NCBI GenBank assembly: GCA_910586865.1
Contig: CAJUIY010000014.1
Span: forward strand, 1-35,228
Source: an uncultured Bacilli bacterium
GTDB lineage: Bacteria; Bacillota_I; Bacilli_A; RF39; UBA660
Direction of reading: 5' to 3'
DNA length: 35,228 nucleotides
Below are positions 14,024 through 22,461 of the stretch, piece after piece (positions within the stretch are counted from its first letter, which is position 1; each line of letters opens with the position of its first letter). The position numbers and the translations under genes are program-made. The notes under the pieces are model-generated. The model did no database searches, was not told the origin of the DNA, and saw nothing but the letters and a program-made list of their open reading frames with translations.

Positions 14024-14947
14024 ATGAACGGGATTGATTTAATTAAAAACAGGAAAGAGTTAGAAAAGCAATACTATAAAAATCATAAGAGAGAAGTGAT
14101 ATCTGCCATAGGAACACCTTCTATTACACTTATTGGTGGTCTCTATCAGATAGGAAATATAAATTTAGTGGGAGAATTGTGCACTATTCCGACGGTATTA
14201 GCTTCTATTGGTATGATAGGATATAATGCAAAACATATTAAACTAGGTGCCAGGAATTTTGCTAATTTAAAACAACGTGAAATGATAAGAAAAACAGATA
14301 CTTATAAAAGATTAAAGGAATGTTATCAGTCTTATCTAGAGCATTTGTCTGTGTTTTTCATTTCACAAGGAATTCATAATTACAAAGATGTTAATCTATA
14401 TTATCAAGAATTACTTGATTTAGGATGCTTATCATATAATAAAGAATACTCCTATGATTCTGATATGTTATCAGATTTGTATCGTGAAAATGAATGCGAA
14501 GAACTACTTGGCGCACGAGTAGCTAGTGGTAAGGCAGTATGTAGACATACCTCTTTTGAACTAAGTGATTTACAAAACAAGTTAGGAAATCAGGCAACAA
14601 ACTTGATAGTAAAACCTGAGACTCAAAGAAAATCAAACATCAAAAAAAATGCTTTACATTGCATTAATGTATTCTATAATGATGACGGAATATCTTTTTA
14701 TGATTCTACTAACGGAGTATTTCTAGATATTAATCTAGAAGGAGAAAAGCAGATGGTATCAATGGTTCCATATTCAGAAAATCTATTGAAAAAGCGTCTT
14801 GAAATTATGAATCAAGTAGTAAATAGCAGAAAAGAAATTAATTACTTTTTTCAAAAAACGAAATGCGAATTGAGTGAGATAAATAACTTATATAATGGGA
14901 TAGCACCACTTACAAAAGAAAAAGTAAAAAGCTTGAGAATAAAATAA
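14024..14947 (+). CDS. Transglutaminase-like putative cysteine enzyme, paralogue A
   Basis: The 307-residue protein has a moderately hydrophobic stretch (about 25-68) that may associate with the membrane. A domain follows that contains GARVASG and AVCRHTSFEL (Cys173), ALHCINV (His212) and SFYDSTNG (Asp227). The order Cys-His-Asp and the surrounding motifs match the transglutaminase/papain-like fold. The activity (protease, cross-linking or amidase) cannot be told. It shares the core and the C-terminal IAPLTKEKVKSLRI motif with the protein at 15768-16877. GGGGGA precedes ATG 14024; an in-frame TTG at 14015 lies too close to that RBS. The catalytic assignment is inferred from motifs. Confidence 0.65.
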   Translation: MNGIDLIKNRKELEKQYYKNHKREVISAIGTPSITLIGGLYQIGNINLVGELCTIPTVLASIGMIGYNAKHIKLGARNFANLKQREMIRKTDTYKRLKECYQSYLEHLSVFFISQGIHNYKDVNLYYQELLDLGCLSYNKEYSYDSDMLSDLYRENECEELLGARVASGKAVCRHTSFELSDLQNKLGNQATNLIVKPETQRKSNIKKNALHCINVFYNDDGISFYDSTNGVFLDINLEGEKQMVSMVPYSENLLKKRLEIMNQVVNSRKEINYFFQKTKCELSEINNLYNGIAPLTKEKVKSLRIK

Positions 14948-14993
14948 GATAATACTATGATTCTTCTTATTAGATAAGTATTATTATAGTTGA

Positions 14994-15022
14994 TTAACAA
15001 TATAATAATCTTATGGTATACT
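14994..15022 (+). promoter_or_regulatory. Promoter for the lipoprotein gene
   Basis: TTAACA and TATACT are separated by 17 bp, about 30 bp before the ATG. Confidence 0.65.
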
Positions 15023-15053
15023 ATATATATTATTTATAAAGGGATGATGATTT

Positions 15054-15731
15054 ATGATTAAAAAATTACAAATAAAGAAAGGAATTGCCAGTCTATCATT
15101 GGCAACTATCTTATGTTCCACAACTTTATCTGGGTGTGTTAAAAAAATCGATTGTGATAAGCAAGGAGAACATGCTCACTTATATACAACAGAAGATGAA
15201 AAGTTTAAGACTTATCGTTCAGGAGAATTTAGCCAGTTACCAACTTCTCATAATGAGAATACCATTAACATTTATTGGAAAGAGGAAGCGATTCCACTAA
15301 CAGAAGAAATAGAAAATATGGAGAAATTTTGTCTCTTTAAGATTTCAGATAACGTAGAGACATTAAAAAGAAGAGAGAAGAAGGATAAGAAAAAAGGATA
15401 TCAGGAATACCAATACCTTAGTACAAAATATAGACCAAAATATCGATATGGATCTTATGTTCCAACAATAAAATATACTACAGATAAAAATCACAAAGAA
15501 TTAACGGGAATGGTACGAGATGTATATTATCAATACCAGGGATATAAAATAGAATATGTAAATGGAAAACTTAACCTTATTTCTAGTGGATTAGTAGATA
15601 GCCTGGAGGAGATAAAAGAGGAATATCCTTATTTTAATTTAAAAGATTACCATCAAAAATCTTATTCAGAACCATATGCGAATGACAAAGAAAATATTAG
15701 AAATAAACAGAAACAAAAGGGGAAGAAATAA
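15054..15731 (+). CDS. Lipoprotein between the two transglutaminase-like paralogues
   Basis: The 225-residue product has a lipoprotein signal peptide: a basic start, a hydrophobic segment and a lipobox TLSGC with Cys28 as the lipidated residue. The mature N-terminus reads CVKKIDCDKQGEHAHLY, with an HxH pair. The rest is highly charged and rich in Tyr and Lys (several YxY and RYR-like segments), ending in a very basic Lys-rich tail. It would be anchored to the outer face of the membrane. The flanking paralogues suggest it is a partner or substrate; Lys- and Gln-rich segments would suit a cross-linking enzyme, which is only inference. Confidence 0.75.
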   Translation: MIKKLQIKKGIASLSLATILCSTTLSGCVKKIDCDKQGEHAHLYTTEDEKFKTYRSGEFSQLPTSHNENTINIYWKEEAIPLTEEIENMEKFCLFKISDNVETLKRREKKDKKKGYQEYQYLSTKYRPKYRYGSYVPTIKYTTDKNHKELTGMVRDVYYQYQGYKIEYVNGKLNLISSGLVDSLEEIKEEYPYFNLKDYHQKSYSEPYANDKENIRNKQKQKGKK

Positions 15732-15767
15732 TACTACAATCAACTAAGTAGAAAGTAGGAGCTTATG

Positions 15768-16877
15768 ATGAAACAAACACTTGATTTAGTAAAAATAAGA
15801 AATGAGTATAAAAGGGAATTTTATAGGGTCAATAGCAAGGAAATCTTATTACAAATAGGAAGTATAGCACCTCATCTATTAGAACATCCACTAAAGCAAG
15901 CAAAAGATTATCTTTATGATATTAAACAAATAGAAGAACAAGAATATAGACTGAATATTCATAATGTTATAAAAAATACAGACACGTATAAGCGATTAAA
16001 CAACCTTTATATATCCTATATCAATCAGAATCTATCAGAGTTTGTAAAATCTCAAGGATTAACTGATTCGATGGATATTACTATGCTCTATCAATATTTA
16101 TTAGATTTGGGTGTATTATCTTATTCTAGTTCATATCGATATGACTTTGAAGGATTAAGATATCGATATCAAGAAAACGAAATTCTAGATACGTTGGGTG
16201 CTAGAATAGCAAGTGGTAGGGGAGTGTGCAGACATACTAGTTTTCAGCTTACAAATTTACAACAGAATTTAGGAAATGATGTAGCAGCTCTTCTAGATTT
16301 GATAACGTTGCCGGATTTTGAAGAAAACTTATGGGATGAGTATAAAAAGAGAATATTTAATGCACCAAATCATGCTATTAATATTATCTTTGATGAAAAG
16401 GGGATATATGGATATTGCTCTACTACCAGAAATTTTTTTAATGTTGAGGAAAAAGATGGCGTTTTGCTATATTCACCAGTCATTCAAAATAGGAATTTAC
16501 ATATTCCTTATTCTACAAACTTAGATACTTTTTCAAAAGAAATAGTAGAAAATCAAAAAGTAAGAAAAAAATATGCCCATGAAGATTCTTTAAGATACCA
16601 AGATATTTCCTCTATCAATGCTTATAACAGAGAACTTTCTAAATTACGCTTTATGTCCTTGTTAATAGATGATATAAGTAAGGCGAATAAAAGAATATTG
16701 GATGGGAAAACAATTAATATAAGGCAAAATAAAATAGCACGTCAGGTAATTGATAATCTAGATGAAATTAAAAGTTTTCATAAGGATACAAAACCTATAT
16801 TATATAAAATAGATAGCTTGTATAATAGTATAGCACCACTTACTAAGCAAAAGGTAAAGAGTCTAAAAATAAGATAA
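15768..16877 (+). CDS. Transglutaminase-like putative cysteine enzyme, paralogue B
   Basis: The 369-residue protein is a clear paralogue of 14024-14947. Shared blocks are NTDTYKRL, YQYLLDLG.LSY, GARIASGRGVCRHTSF and the C-terminal SLYNSIAPLTKQKVKSLKI. Cys154 (GVCRHTS) and His202 (NHAINI) match the paralogue, but the third position reads YCSTTR, so Cys217 replaces the Asp. It lacks the hydrophobic N-terminal stretch and has about 60 extra helical residues before the C-terminus. ATG 15768 has GTAGGAG 6 nt upstream; ATG 15765 is also possible. It starts 36 nt after the lipoprotein gene and is probably co-transcribed with it. It may be a diverged enzyme or an inactive partner. Confidence 0.65.
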   Translation: MKQTLDLVKIRNEYKREFYRVNSKEILLQIGSIAPHLLEHPLKQAKDYLYDIKQIEEQEYRLNIHNVIKNTDTYKRLNNLYISYINQNLSEFVKSQGLTDSMDITMLYQYLLDLGVLSYSSSYRYDFEGLRYRYQENEILDTLGARIASGRGVCRHTSFQLTNLQQNLGNDVAALLDLITLPDFEENLWDEYKKRIFNAPNHAINIIFDEKGIYGYCSTTRNFFNVEEKDGVLLYSPVIQNRNLHIPYSTNLDTFSKEIVENQKVRKKYAHEDSLRYQDISSINAYNRELSKLRFMSLLIDDISKANKRILDGKTINIRQNKIARQVIDNLDEIKSFHKDTKPILYKIDSLYNSIAPLTKQKVKSLKIR

Positions 16878-17348
16878 TGTTTTATGTAAAGCAGTTCAGT
16901 CTAATAAAACTATATATTTAGTAGTAAGTAATAGATTTGTATTACTTCCTATAATTGATATTATGTTAACTTCTTAATATCTTTTTTATTTCTATTTTGT
17001 ATAAAACGATTAAATATACTTATCCTGTATAGGAAGAATATATAATACTTTTATCTCTTTATTACTAACGATATTTACTTTTTATTTAAATTATAAAAAA
17101 ATAGTTATATCTATTATAAATGTTACATAAAATTATCCAATCAATTGATTTATCTTATATCTTTATAATATATTACACATATATATATAACTACACATAC
17201 TAGAATGCATTTTAAGCGTCTTTTAATTATCTGGATGGACAATTCTCCATCTAAATTTATTTTAGAGCACTCTCCTCTTCTTATAAAAATGGGAAATAGG
17301 GGAATAATAGGGGAAGAATCGTACATAATACAAAAGAGGAGGGAAACA
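16878..17348. other. 470-bp AT-rich intergenic stretch
   Basis: I see no convincing gene. AAGTAATA / TATTACTT (16926-16947) is a perfect 8-bp hairpin with a 6-nt loop but no T-tract. GATGGA / TCCATC (about 17233-17250) is a smaller hairpin upstream of the DUF1540 gene. The frame from ATG 17205 into the DUF1540 gene lacks an RBS. Confidence 0.5.
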
Positions 17349-17531
17349 ATGAAAAAATGTAATAGTAGCATCAAATGTGATGTAGAAAGCTGTAAACATC
17401 AAAATACAGAGAAAAAAGAATGTGAATTAGATGAAATTAAAGTATCTTGTACATGTGATAATGATGATTGTCAATGTAATGGAGATACCATTTGCGATAG
17501 TTTTGAAACGATAGATGAAGAAAATGAATAA
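17349..17531 (+). CDS. DUF1540 small cysteine-rich protein
   Basis: The 60-residue product has ten Cys in the DUF1540 pattern: KCDVESCKHQ near the start, C.LDEI.V in the middle and DTICDSFE near the end. DUF1540 proteins are presumed metal-binding; the function is unknown. An excellent RBS (GAGGAGG) precedes the ATG. A bidirectional terminator follows and is shared with deoB. In addition to the usual Cys it has a CTCDNDDCQCNGD segment that adds three more. Confidence 0.88.
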   Translation: MKKCNSSIKCDVESCKHQNTEKKECELDEIKVSCTCDNDDCQCNGDTICDSFETIDEENE

Positions 17532-17557
17532 AAGAGTAGATATGATACTACTCTTTT
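17530..17557. terminator. Bidirectional terminator between DUF1540 and deoB
   Basis: AAAAGAGTAG / CTACTCTTTT with an 8-nt loop has A-rich and T-rich flanks, serving both convergent genes. Confidence 0.88.
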
Positions 17558-18723
17558 TATTTTAAATCGTCTAGTACACTCTTCCCTATTTCATTTTGTT
17601 CAATAGAGAAGTTATCTGCTATTGTTGCACCAATATCCGCTAACGTATTTAAAATAGGTAATCTTTTTGGTTCCTTAAAATCTCTACTATAGAAAATAAC
17701 GGGAACATTCTCTCTGGTGTGATCACATCCTTGGAAAGTGGGATCATTACCATGATCTGCTGTGATAATTAATAAATCATCTAATTCTAGTTTATTAATA
17801 ATCATAGGTATTTCTACATCTAATTCTTCAATAGCCCTTGCATACCCTTCACTATCTCTTGTATGACCATATAAACTATCAAAATCCGCTAGGTTAACCA
17901 TACATAAACCAGTAAAGCTTTTATCCATAATGTCTGTTAATTTGTTAATAGCTTCCATATTATTACTTGCTTTAATATTTTTATTGATTCCTGCTCCATC
18001 AAAGATATCATTAATTTTACCAATGGCTATTACATTATAATCATTTTCTGATAAACTATCTAAAATGGTCTTTTTAGGTGGCTTTACGGCATAATCTTTT
18101 CTTGCACTATTCGAAAATTGATAACGAATACTATTTCCTACAAATGGCCTGGCGATTACTCTCCCTACTCTCCAATCTTCTCGAAGGGTAATGGCTCTAA
18201 TTTTTTCACAGTATTCATATAATTTAGATATAGGAATCACATCTTCATGTGCTGCTACTTGTAAATCAGAATCGGCGGAGGTGTAAACAATAAGGGAACC
18301 ATAGTTTACTTGTCGATCTCCTAATTCTTTGATAATGGAGTCATTATTGCAGCATTTATTCCCAATGACTCTCCTACCTGTAATTTCTTCGATACCATCT
18401 AATAACTCCGTAGGGAATCCATTATTAAAGGTCTTAAATTCAATATGATTGGTGATACCCATCATTTCATAATGACCATTTAACGTATCCTTTCCTGCAT
18501 TGTTTGGTCGAGCAATGGTGTAATAAGCCTCCACTTCTTTATTCTCATTCATATTTAAAGTATCTAAGAAACCAATCTTCTTTAAATTTGGAATAAAAAG
18601 GTTACATTTTTCCTTAATATGCCCAAGGGTATTGGCTCCATTATCGCCATACTTCGAAGCATCTTGTGCTTCCCCTACTCCAACGGAATCTAAAACCATT
18701 AAAAATACTCTCTTAAACTTCAT
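17557..18723 (-). CDS. deoB: Phosphopentomutase DeoB
   Basis: DeoB interconverts ribose (or deoxyribose) 1-phosphate and 5-phosphate in nucleoside salvage. The 388-residue product is full length. It has the N-terminal metal-binding MVLDSVGVGE, the phospho-site region AGKDT.NGHYEMMG, and the C-terminal alkaline-phosphatase-fold metal ligands LLIITADHGNDPT and GCDHTREN. GGAGG precedes the ATG. It lies 9 nt after xerD and is surely in one operon with it; xerD-deoB adjacency is also found in Bacillus (ripX-drm). Confidence 0.97.
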   Translation of the reverse strand: MKFKRVFLMVLDSVGVGEAQDASKYGDNGANTLGHIKEKCNLFIPNLKKIGFLDTLNMNENKEVEAYYTIARPNNAGKDTLNGHYEMMGITNHIEFKTFNNGFPTELLDGIEEITGRRVIGNKCCNNDSIIKELGDRQVNYGSLIVYTSADSDLQVAAHEDVIPISKLYEYCEKIRAITLREDWRVGRVIARPFVGNSIRYQFSNSARKDYAVKPPKKTILDSLSENDYNVIAIGKINDIFDGAGINKNIKASNNMEAINKLTDIMDKSFTGLCMVNLADFDSLYGHTRDSEGYARAIEELDVEIPMIINKLELDDLLIITADHGNDPTFQGCDHTRENVPVIFYSRDFKEPKRLPILNTLADIGATIADNFSIEQNEIGKSVLDDLK

Positions 18724-18732
18724 ATAGTCCTC

Positions 18733-19629
18733 CTAATTCTTGTGCTCTCTAGGGTGATATTTTTTATAATCTTCTATTACTTTTTCATCACTAACATGAG
18801 TATAGATTTTGGTAGTGGAAATATCCGAATGCCCTAGTAATTCCTGAATACTACGTAAATCGGCTCCTCTTGATAAAAGATGAGTAGCAAAAGAATGTCT
18901 TAAGGTATGTGGATGAATATCTTCTTTTAATCCTTGTTTTTTTAGTATTTGTTTCAAGTTTTTGAAGAAGCCTTGTCGGGTCATTCTCTTACCATGATTA
19001 TTTAAAAATAAAGCATTACAAGCTTCTTTCTTTAACATACTCTCTCTTTTTTCTAGATAAAGTTTTAAATAGTAAATAGAATACTCTCCTATTGGTACCA
19101 TTCTCTCTTTTCTTCCCTTACCTGATATTCTTACAATACAGTTTACAAAATCGATACTATGTAAATCAAGACTTATCAGTTCTGATACTCTAAGTCCTGC
19201 TCCATACATCAATTCTATCATAGCTTTGTTACGATAGTCAAATACGGTGTCAAGTTGAATATCTAATAATTTATCAATATCTTCCATACTAAGAGCTCTT
19301 GGAATGCTTTTTTTTAGTTTTGGTCTAGAAATATTAATAGAAATATCGCGAGTTACTACACCCATTTTTAATAAATAAGCATGAAAGTTTTTAATAACCG
19401 TTAAATTATGAGCAATCGTAGAGGTTGTCTCTTGAATTTTGTTACGATATTTCAAAAATTCTGTAATATCTTCTTCTGTTAATTCCTCTACTTTTTCCTT
19501 TTTTCTCTTTTGCAAAAACATAGAATACATCCTTAAATCATAGTTATAAGATTCTTTTGTTTTATCAGATAATCCTTTTTCAAAGACACAATAATTGATA
19601 AAATCTTCTATTGCCACTTCTATCTTCAT
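18733..19629 (-). CDS. xerD: Tyrosine recombinase XerD
   Basis: The 298-residue protein is a site-specific recombinase that resolves chromosome dimers at dif. The N-terminal SAM-like core-binding domain (about 1-90) is followed by the catalytic domain with Arg147 (GAGLRVSEL), Lys171 (SGKGRKER), His241 and Arg244 (HPHTLRHSF), His267 (LLGHSD) and Tyr276 (IYTHV). All six catalytic residues are present. ATG 19629 follows AGGTGAT; an upstream in-frame GTG overlaps it. The promoter lies at 19647-19675 and the operon continues into deoB. The chromosomal context argues for XerD and not a mobile-element integrase. Confidence 0.93.
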   Translation of the reverse strand: MKIEVAIEDFINYCVFEKGLSDKTKESYNYDLRMYSMFLQKRKKEKVEELTEEDITEFLKYRNKIQETTSTIAHNLTVIKNFHAYLLKMGVVTRDISINISRPKLKKSIPRALSMEDIDKLLDIQLDTVFDYRNKAMIELMYGAGLRVSELISLDLHSIDFVNCIVRISGKGRKERMVPIGEYSIYYLKLYLEKRESMLKKEACNALFLNNHGKRMTRQGFFKNLKQILKKQGLKEDIHPHTLRHSFATHLLSRGADLRSIQELLGHSDISTTKIYTHVSDEKVIEDYKKYHPREHKN

Positions 19630-19646
19630 TTCTATCACCTATCTCT

Positions 19647-19675
19647 ATTATAGACTATCTCTCTCTTTTTTTCAA
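19647..19675 (-). promoter_or_regulatory. xerD-deoB promoter
   Basis: On the minus strand this reads TTGAAA (19675-19670), 17 bp, then TATAAT (19652-19647). Confidence 0.8.
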
Positions 19676-19766
19676 AAAAGGAATCCTAAAATAGATAACT
19701 TATCCTCTTTTTTCTTTTCTTTCCCAAAAGTACAATAGTTTGATATAATATAATGAGGTGGTAGAA

Positions 19767-20996
19767 ATGGATAATAAACCTTTAGCATTAAAACTTGCAC
19801 CAAAGTCATTAAAAGAAGTAATTGGTCAAGAACATTTGATAGGAAAAGATAAAATACTTTCTAATTTGGTAAAAAATAAAAAGATATTTTCGATGATATT
19901 ATATGGAAAACCTGGTATTGGGAAGACCTCTATTGCAACGGCACTGGTAAATGATTTGGGTTGCAAATATCGATTTTTAAATGCTACGATTAACAATAAG
20001 AAAGATTTAGAAATTGTAATTGAAGAAGCAAAAATGTATGGGGGTATTGTCTTAATCATGGATGAAATCCATAGAATGAATAAGGATAAACAAGATATTT
20101 TACTTCCTAGATTAGAAAGCGGTTTGATTACTTTAATTGGTATGACAACATCGAACCCTTATCATTCCATTAATCCTGCGATTAGAAGTAGATGTCAGTT
20201 ATTTGAATTAGAACCTTTAGAAGAAAGTGACATCATAAAAGCACTAAAGAAAGCTACAAAATATAAGGAGCTAGAGGGCATTAAAATAAATCAAAAGACA
20301 ATGGAATTGATTGCAAAATTATCTGGAAATGATTTAAGATATGCTTATAATTTATTAGAGATATCCTTTTATTCTACAAATCAGAAAGAAATAACGATGG
20401 ATACGGTAAAGAAAATAAATAGTAAACCAGTATTTTTTTCTGATAAAAATGGAAACGGACATTATGATGTCTTATCTGGCCTTCAAAAGTCTATTCGAGG
20501 TAGTGATATTGATGCTTCTCTTCACTATTTATCTCGCTTACTATTAGAAGGGGATTTGGATTCTATCTATCGTAGACTTAGTGTGATTGCCTATGAAGAT
20601 ATTGGTCTAGCAAATCCTGCCATCGGCCCTAGATTAGACGCAGCGATTCATGCTGCAGAAAGAGTGGGACTTCCCGAAGCTAGAATTCCTCTTGGAACGA
20701 TTGTCGCAGAAATGGCCTTATCTCCGAAAAGTAATACGGCTCATGTTGCTCTTGATTTTGCCTTAGAAGATGTAGAAAGCGGAAATGGGGGCACTCTTCC
20801 AAAGCATTTACGAAATGATTCCTCGAATCAAGACTATAAGTATCCACATGATTATGAAGGTTCCTTTGTTGTACAGCAATATCTACCGGATAACTTAAAA
20901 AAGAAAAAATATTATAAACCAAAGGATATTGGTTACGAAAAACAACTAAAACAAATTTATGAAAAACTAGAAAAGTTAAAAAAAGAAGCTATCTAA
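19767..20996 (+). CDS. rarA: Replication-associated recombination ATPase RarA (MgsA)
   Basis: RarA is a tetrameric AAA+ ATPase that acts at stalled replication forks and interacts with SSB. The 409-residue protein has Walker A GKPGIGKTS (47-55), Walker B LIMDEIHR (Asp99-Glu100), sensor 1 TTSNPY, the arginine finger region NPAIRSRC, and the C-terminal MgsA domain (YEDIGLANP, then SPKSNTAHVA). ATG 19767 follows GAGGTGG; the GTG at 19758 overlaps that RBS. It is divergent from xerD. Confidence 0.96.
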   Translation: MDNKPLALKLAPKSLKEVIGQEHLIGKDKILSNLVKNKKIFSMILYGKPGIGKTSIATALVNDLGCKYRFLNATINNKKDLEIVIEEAKMYGGIVLIMDEIHRMNKDKQDILLPRLESGLITLIGMTTSNPYHSINPAIRSRCQLFELEPLEESDIIKALKKATKYKELEGIKINQKTMELIAKLSGNDLRYAYNLLEISFYSTNQKEITMDTVKKINSKPVFFSDKNGNGHYDVLSGLQKSIRGSDIDASLHYLSRLLLEGDLDSIYRRLSVIAYEDIGLANPAIGPRLDAAIHAAERVGLPEARIPLGTIVAEMALSPKSNTAHVALDFALEDVESGNGGTLPKHLRNDSSNQDYKYPHDYEGSFVVQQYLPDNLKKKKYYKPKDIGYEKQLKQIYEKLEKLKKEAI

Positions 20997-21010
20997 TAAT
21001 AGTTTCTTTT
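20981..21010. terminator. Bidirectional terminator between rarA and the surface-protein gene
   Basis: A 12-bp stem AAAAGAAGCTAT / ATAGTTTCTTTT (one G-T pair) closes a 6-nt loop and overlaps the 3' ends of both convergent genes. Confidence 0.85.
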
Positions 21011-22397
21011 ATTTATTGATTACGATTACAGCACGTGCTCCTAATTGATTATGATTTACTAAATTAGAAGTAAGGCTACCATTACTTACAATACTCCAAG
21101 CATTCGTATTAGGTGAGGCGGTAGAATTATCTGCTGACATCGTCCAGTAACCTAAATTGGCTCCTCCTGTTGCATCTTCTACCATTGCACCATAACTGGT
21201 AGAACCGTTAAGATAATGATGTAACCATTTTGGACAAGTAAGAACTACTCCTACATTACATCCTAAACTAATCCCTTCTTGAAAAGTAATCATTCTAGCT
21301 TTCGTTTCCTTTTTTTCTAACGTATAGGAATTTCCACTACATCCTGCACTATTACATCCCGTATTACCATTTGTTTGGTTAAAATTAGTAGTTCCCATAG
21401 TAAAGGCTTGCGTTTTTACATTATTCCACTCTGCTGTAACCGATTCTAAGGCAGATAAGATAATCGCAGGGCCATGATTGTTTTCGACAGAAACGGAATA
21501 CCATGGCGTATTGTAAACGGTATTTTCTCTTTGTTGTAAGGTTAGTCTACTTCCGTCATCATGTAAAACATAAAAGAATTTCTCTTCACTATTATTTACA
21601 GCATACTTAATAATCGTTCCTGGTGGACAAGATCCCATATTATTACTTTGATAACAAGTGGAACTAACACAAGATGCCTCCTCTCCTGTTGGACAAGATT
21701 CACTATATTTATAGGCTGCCTTAATATATTTATTGGCACTTTTACTTTCGGACTCTACTACAATTTTACTATGATAATGTTTTCCTAAGGAATCGTTTCC
21801 AGCATTTTCATCAATCCAAATTCTAATATCTAGTTGTTCTTTTTGTCCGGATGCTAGAACTCCTTCTTTAATCGTGTAATCATTTAGTTCTACTTGCGTT
21901 AACAAAAAAGGCTCTCCACTATTAATACTTACTTTTACATATCCCTTATTTAATAGATTATTGCTACATCCATCTTCTTCAATCATATCATTGTCATCAA
22001 TAATTCTAATTTTATAATTAGCATCAATTGTACCTGAATTCGTAATACTAAATCGATATGGAGTGGTATTTTGCCCTTCTTGATCTGTAACAGGATAAGC
22101 TCCATTTAGGTTAATCACATTACTAAGATTGGATTCATTTTTATCAAAATCCACTTTTAATACTCCTACAGACAAGGTATTATAATCTTGTGATTTCTGT
22201 ACGGATGAAAAAACAGCATAAGCACTAGAAATCATAACAATCGTAACGAAAAAAATAGAAACCATAGTCACTTTTGTTTGCCTTGTAATGGCCTTTGAAA
22301 ATCGCTTGTTGACTTCTTCTTTATCCATATAGTGGTCTCTCGTATGGTCAATCTTTATTTTTCTCTTATTTCTAAGAGTTTTTCTTTGTCTTCCCAT
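21009..22397 (-). CDS. TasA/camelysin-like N-domain surface protein with Cys-rich C-terminal domain
   Basis: The 462-residue protein has a long basic N-terminus, a signal/anchor segment (about 44-66, ending AYAVFSS) and a beta-rich domain (about 70-220). That domain resembles the SipW-dependent TasA/camelysin family (YNTLSVGVLKVDF, then YRFSITNSGT, SGQKEQLDIRIWI). The second half contains many paired Cys (CPTGEEASC, CNSAGC, CNVGVVLTC) and ends in LGARAVIVI, a common end of uncultured-Bacilli surface proteins. It is probably exported and disulfide-bonded on the cell surface. The GAGAG RBS precedes the ATG. The binding partner is unknown. Confidence 0.65.
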   Translation of the reverse strand: MGRQRKTLRNKRKIKIDHTRDHYMDKEEVNKRFSKAITRQTKVTMVSIFFVTIVMISSAYAVFSSVQKSQDYNTLSVGVLKVDFDKNESNLSNVINLNGAYPVTDQEGQNTTPYRFSITNSGTIDANYKIRIIDDNDMIEEDGCSNNLLNKGYVKVSINSGEPFLLTQVELNDYTIKEGVLASGQKEQLDIRIWIDENAGNDSLGKHYHSKIVVESESKSANKYIKAAYKYSESCPTGEEASCVSSTCYQSNNMGSCPPGTIIKYAVNNSEEKFFYVLHDDGSRLTLQQRENTVYNTPWYSVSVENNHGPAIILSALESVTAEWNNVKTQAFTMGTTNFNQTNGNTGCNSAGCSGNSYTLEKKETKARMITFQEGISLGCNVGVVLTCPKWLHHYLNGSTSYGAMVEDATGGANLGYWTMSADNSTASPNTNAWSIVSNGSLTSNLVNHNQLGARAVIVINK

Positions 22398-22423
22398 CTT
22401 AATCTCTCCTATTTAGTATCTTA

Positions 22424-22452
22424 AGTATACCAAATTAAAAAAATATCTTCAA
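22424..22452 (-). promoter_or_regulatory. Promoter of the TasA-like gene, overlapping the yebC terminator
   Basis: On the minus strand this reads TTGAAG (22452-22447), 17 bp, then TATACT (22429-22424). The -35 lies in the loop and right arm of the yebC terminator hairpin. Confidence 0.6.
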
Positions 22453-22461
22453 TAGATATTT
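22441..22461 (-). terminator. yebC terminator
   Basis: On the minus strand the stem AAATATCT / AGATATTT with a 5-nt loop leads into a run of seven T. Confidence 0.7.

Noticed and set aside
17205..17348. N-terminal extension of the DUF1540 frame from ATG 17205
   Set aside because: No RBS there, while GAGGAGG marks ATG 17349, where the family homology begins.
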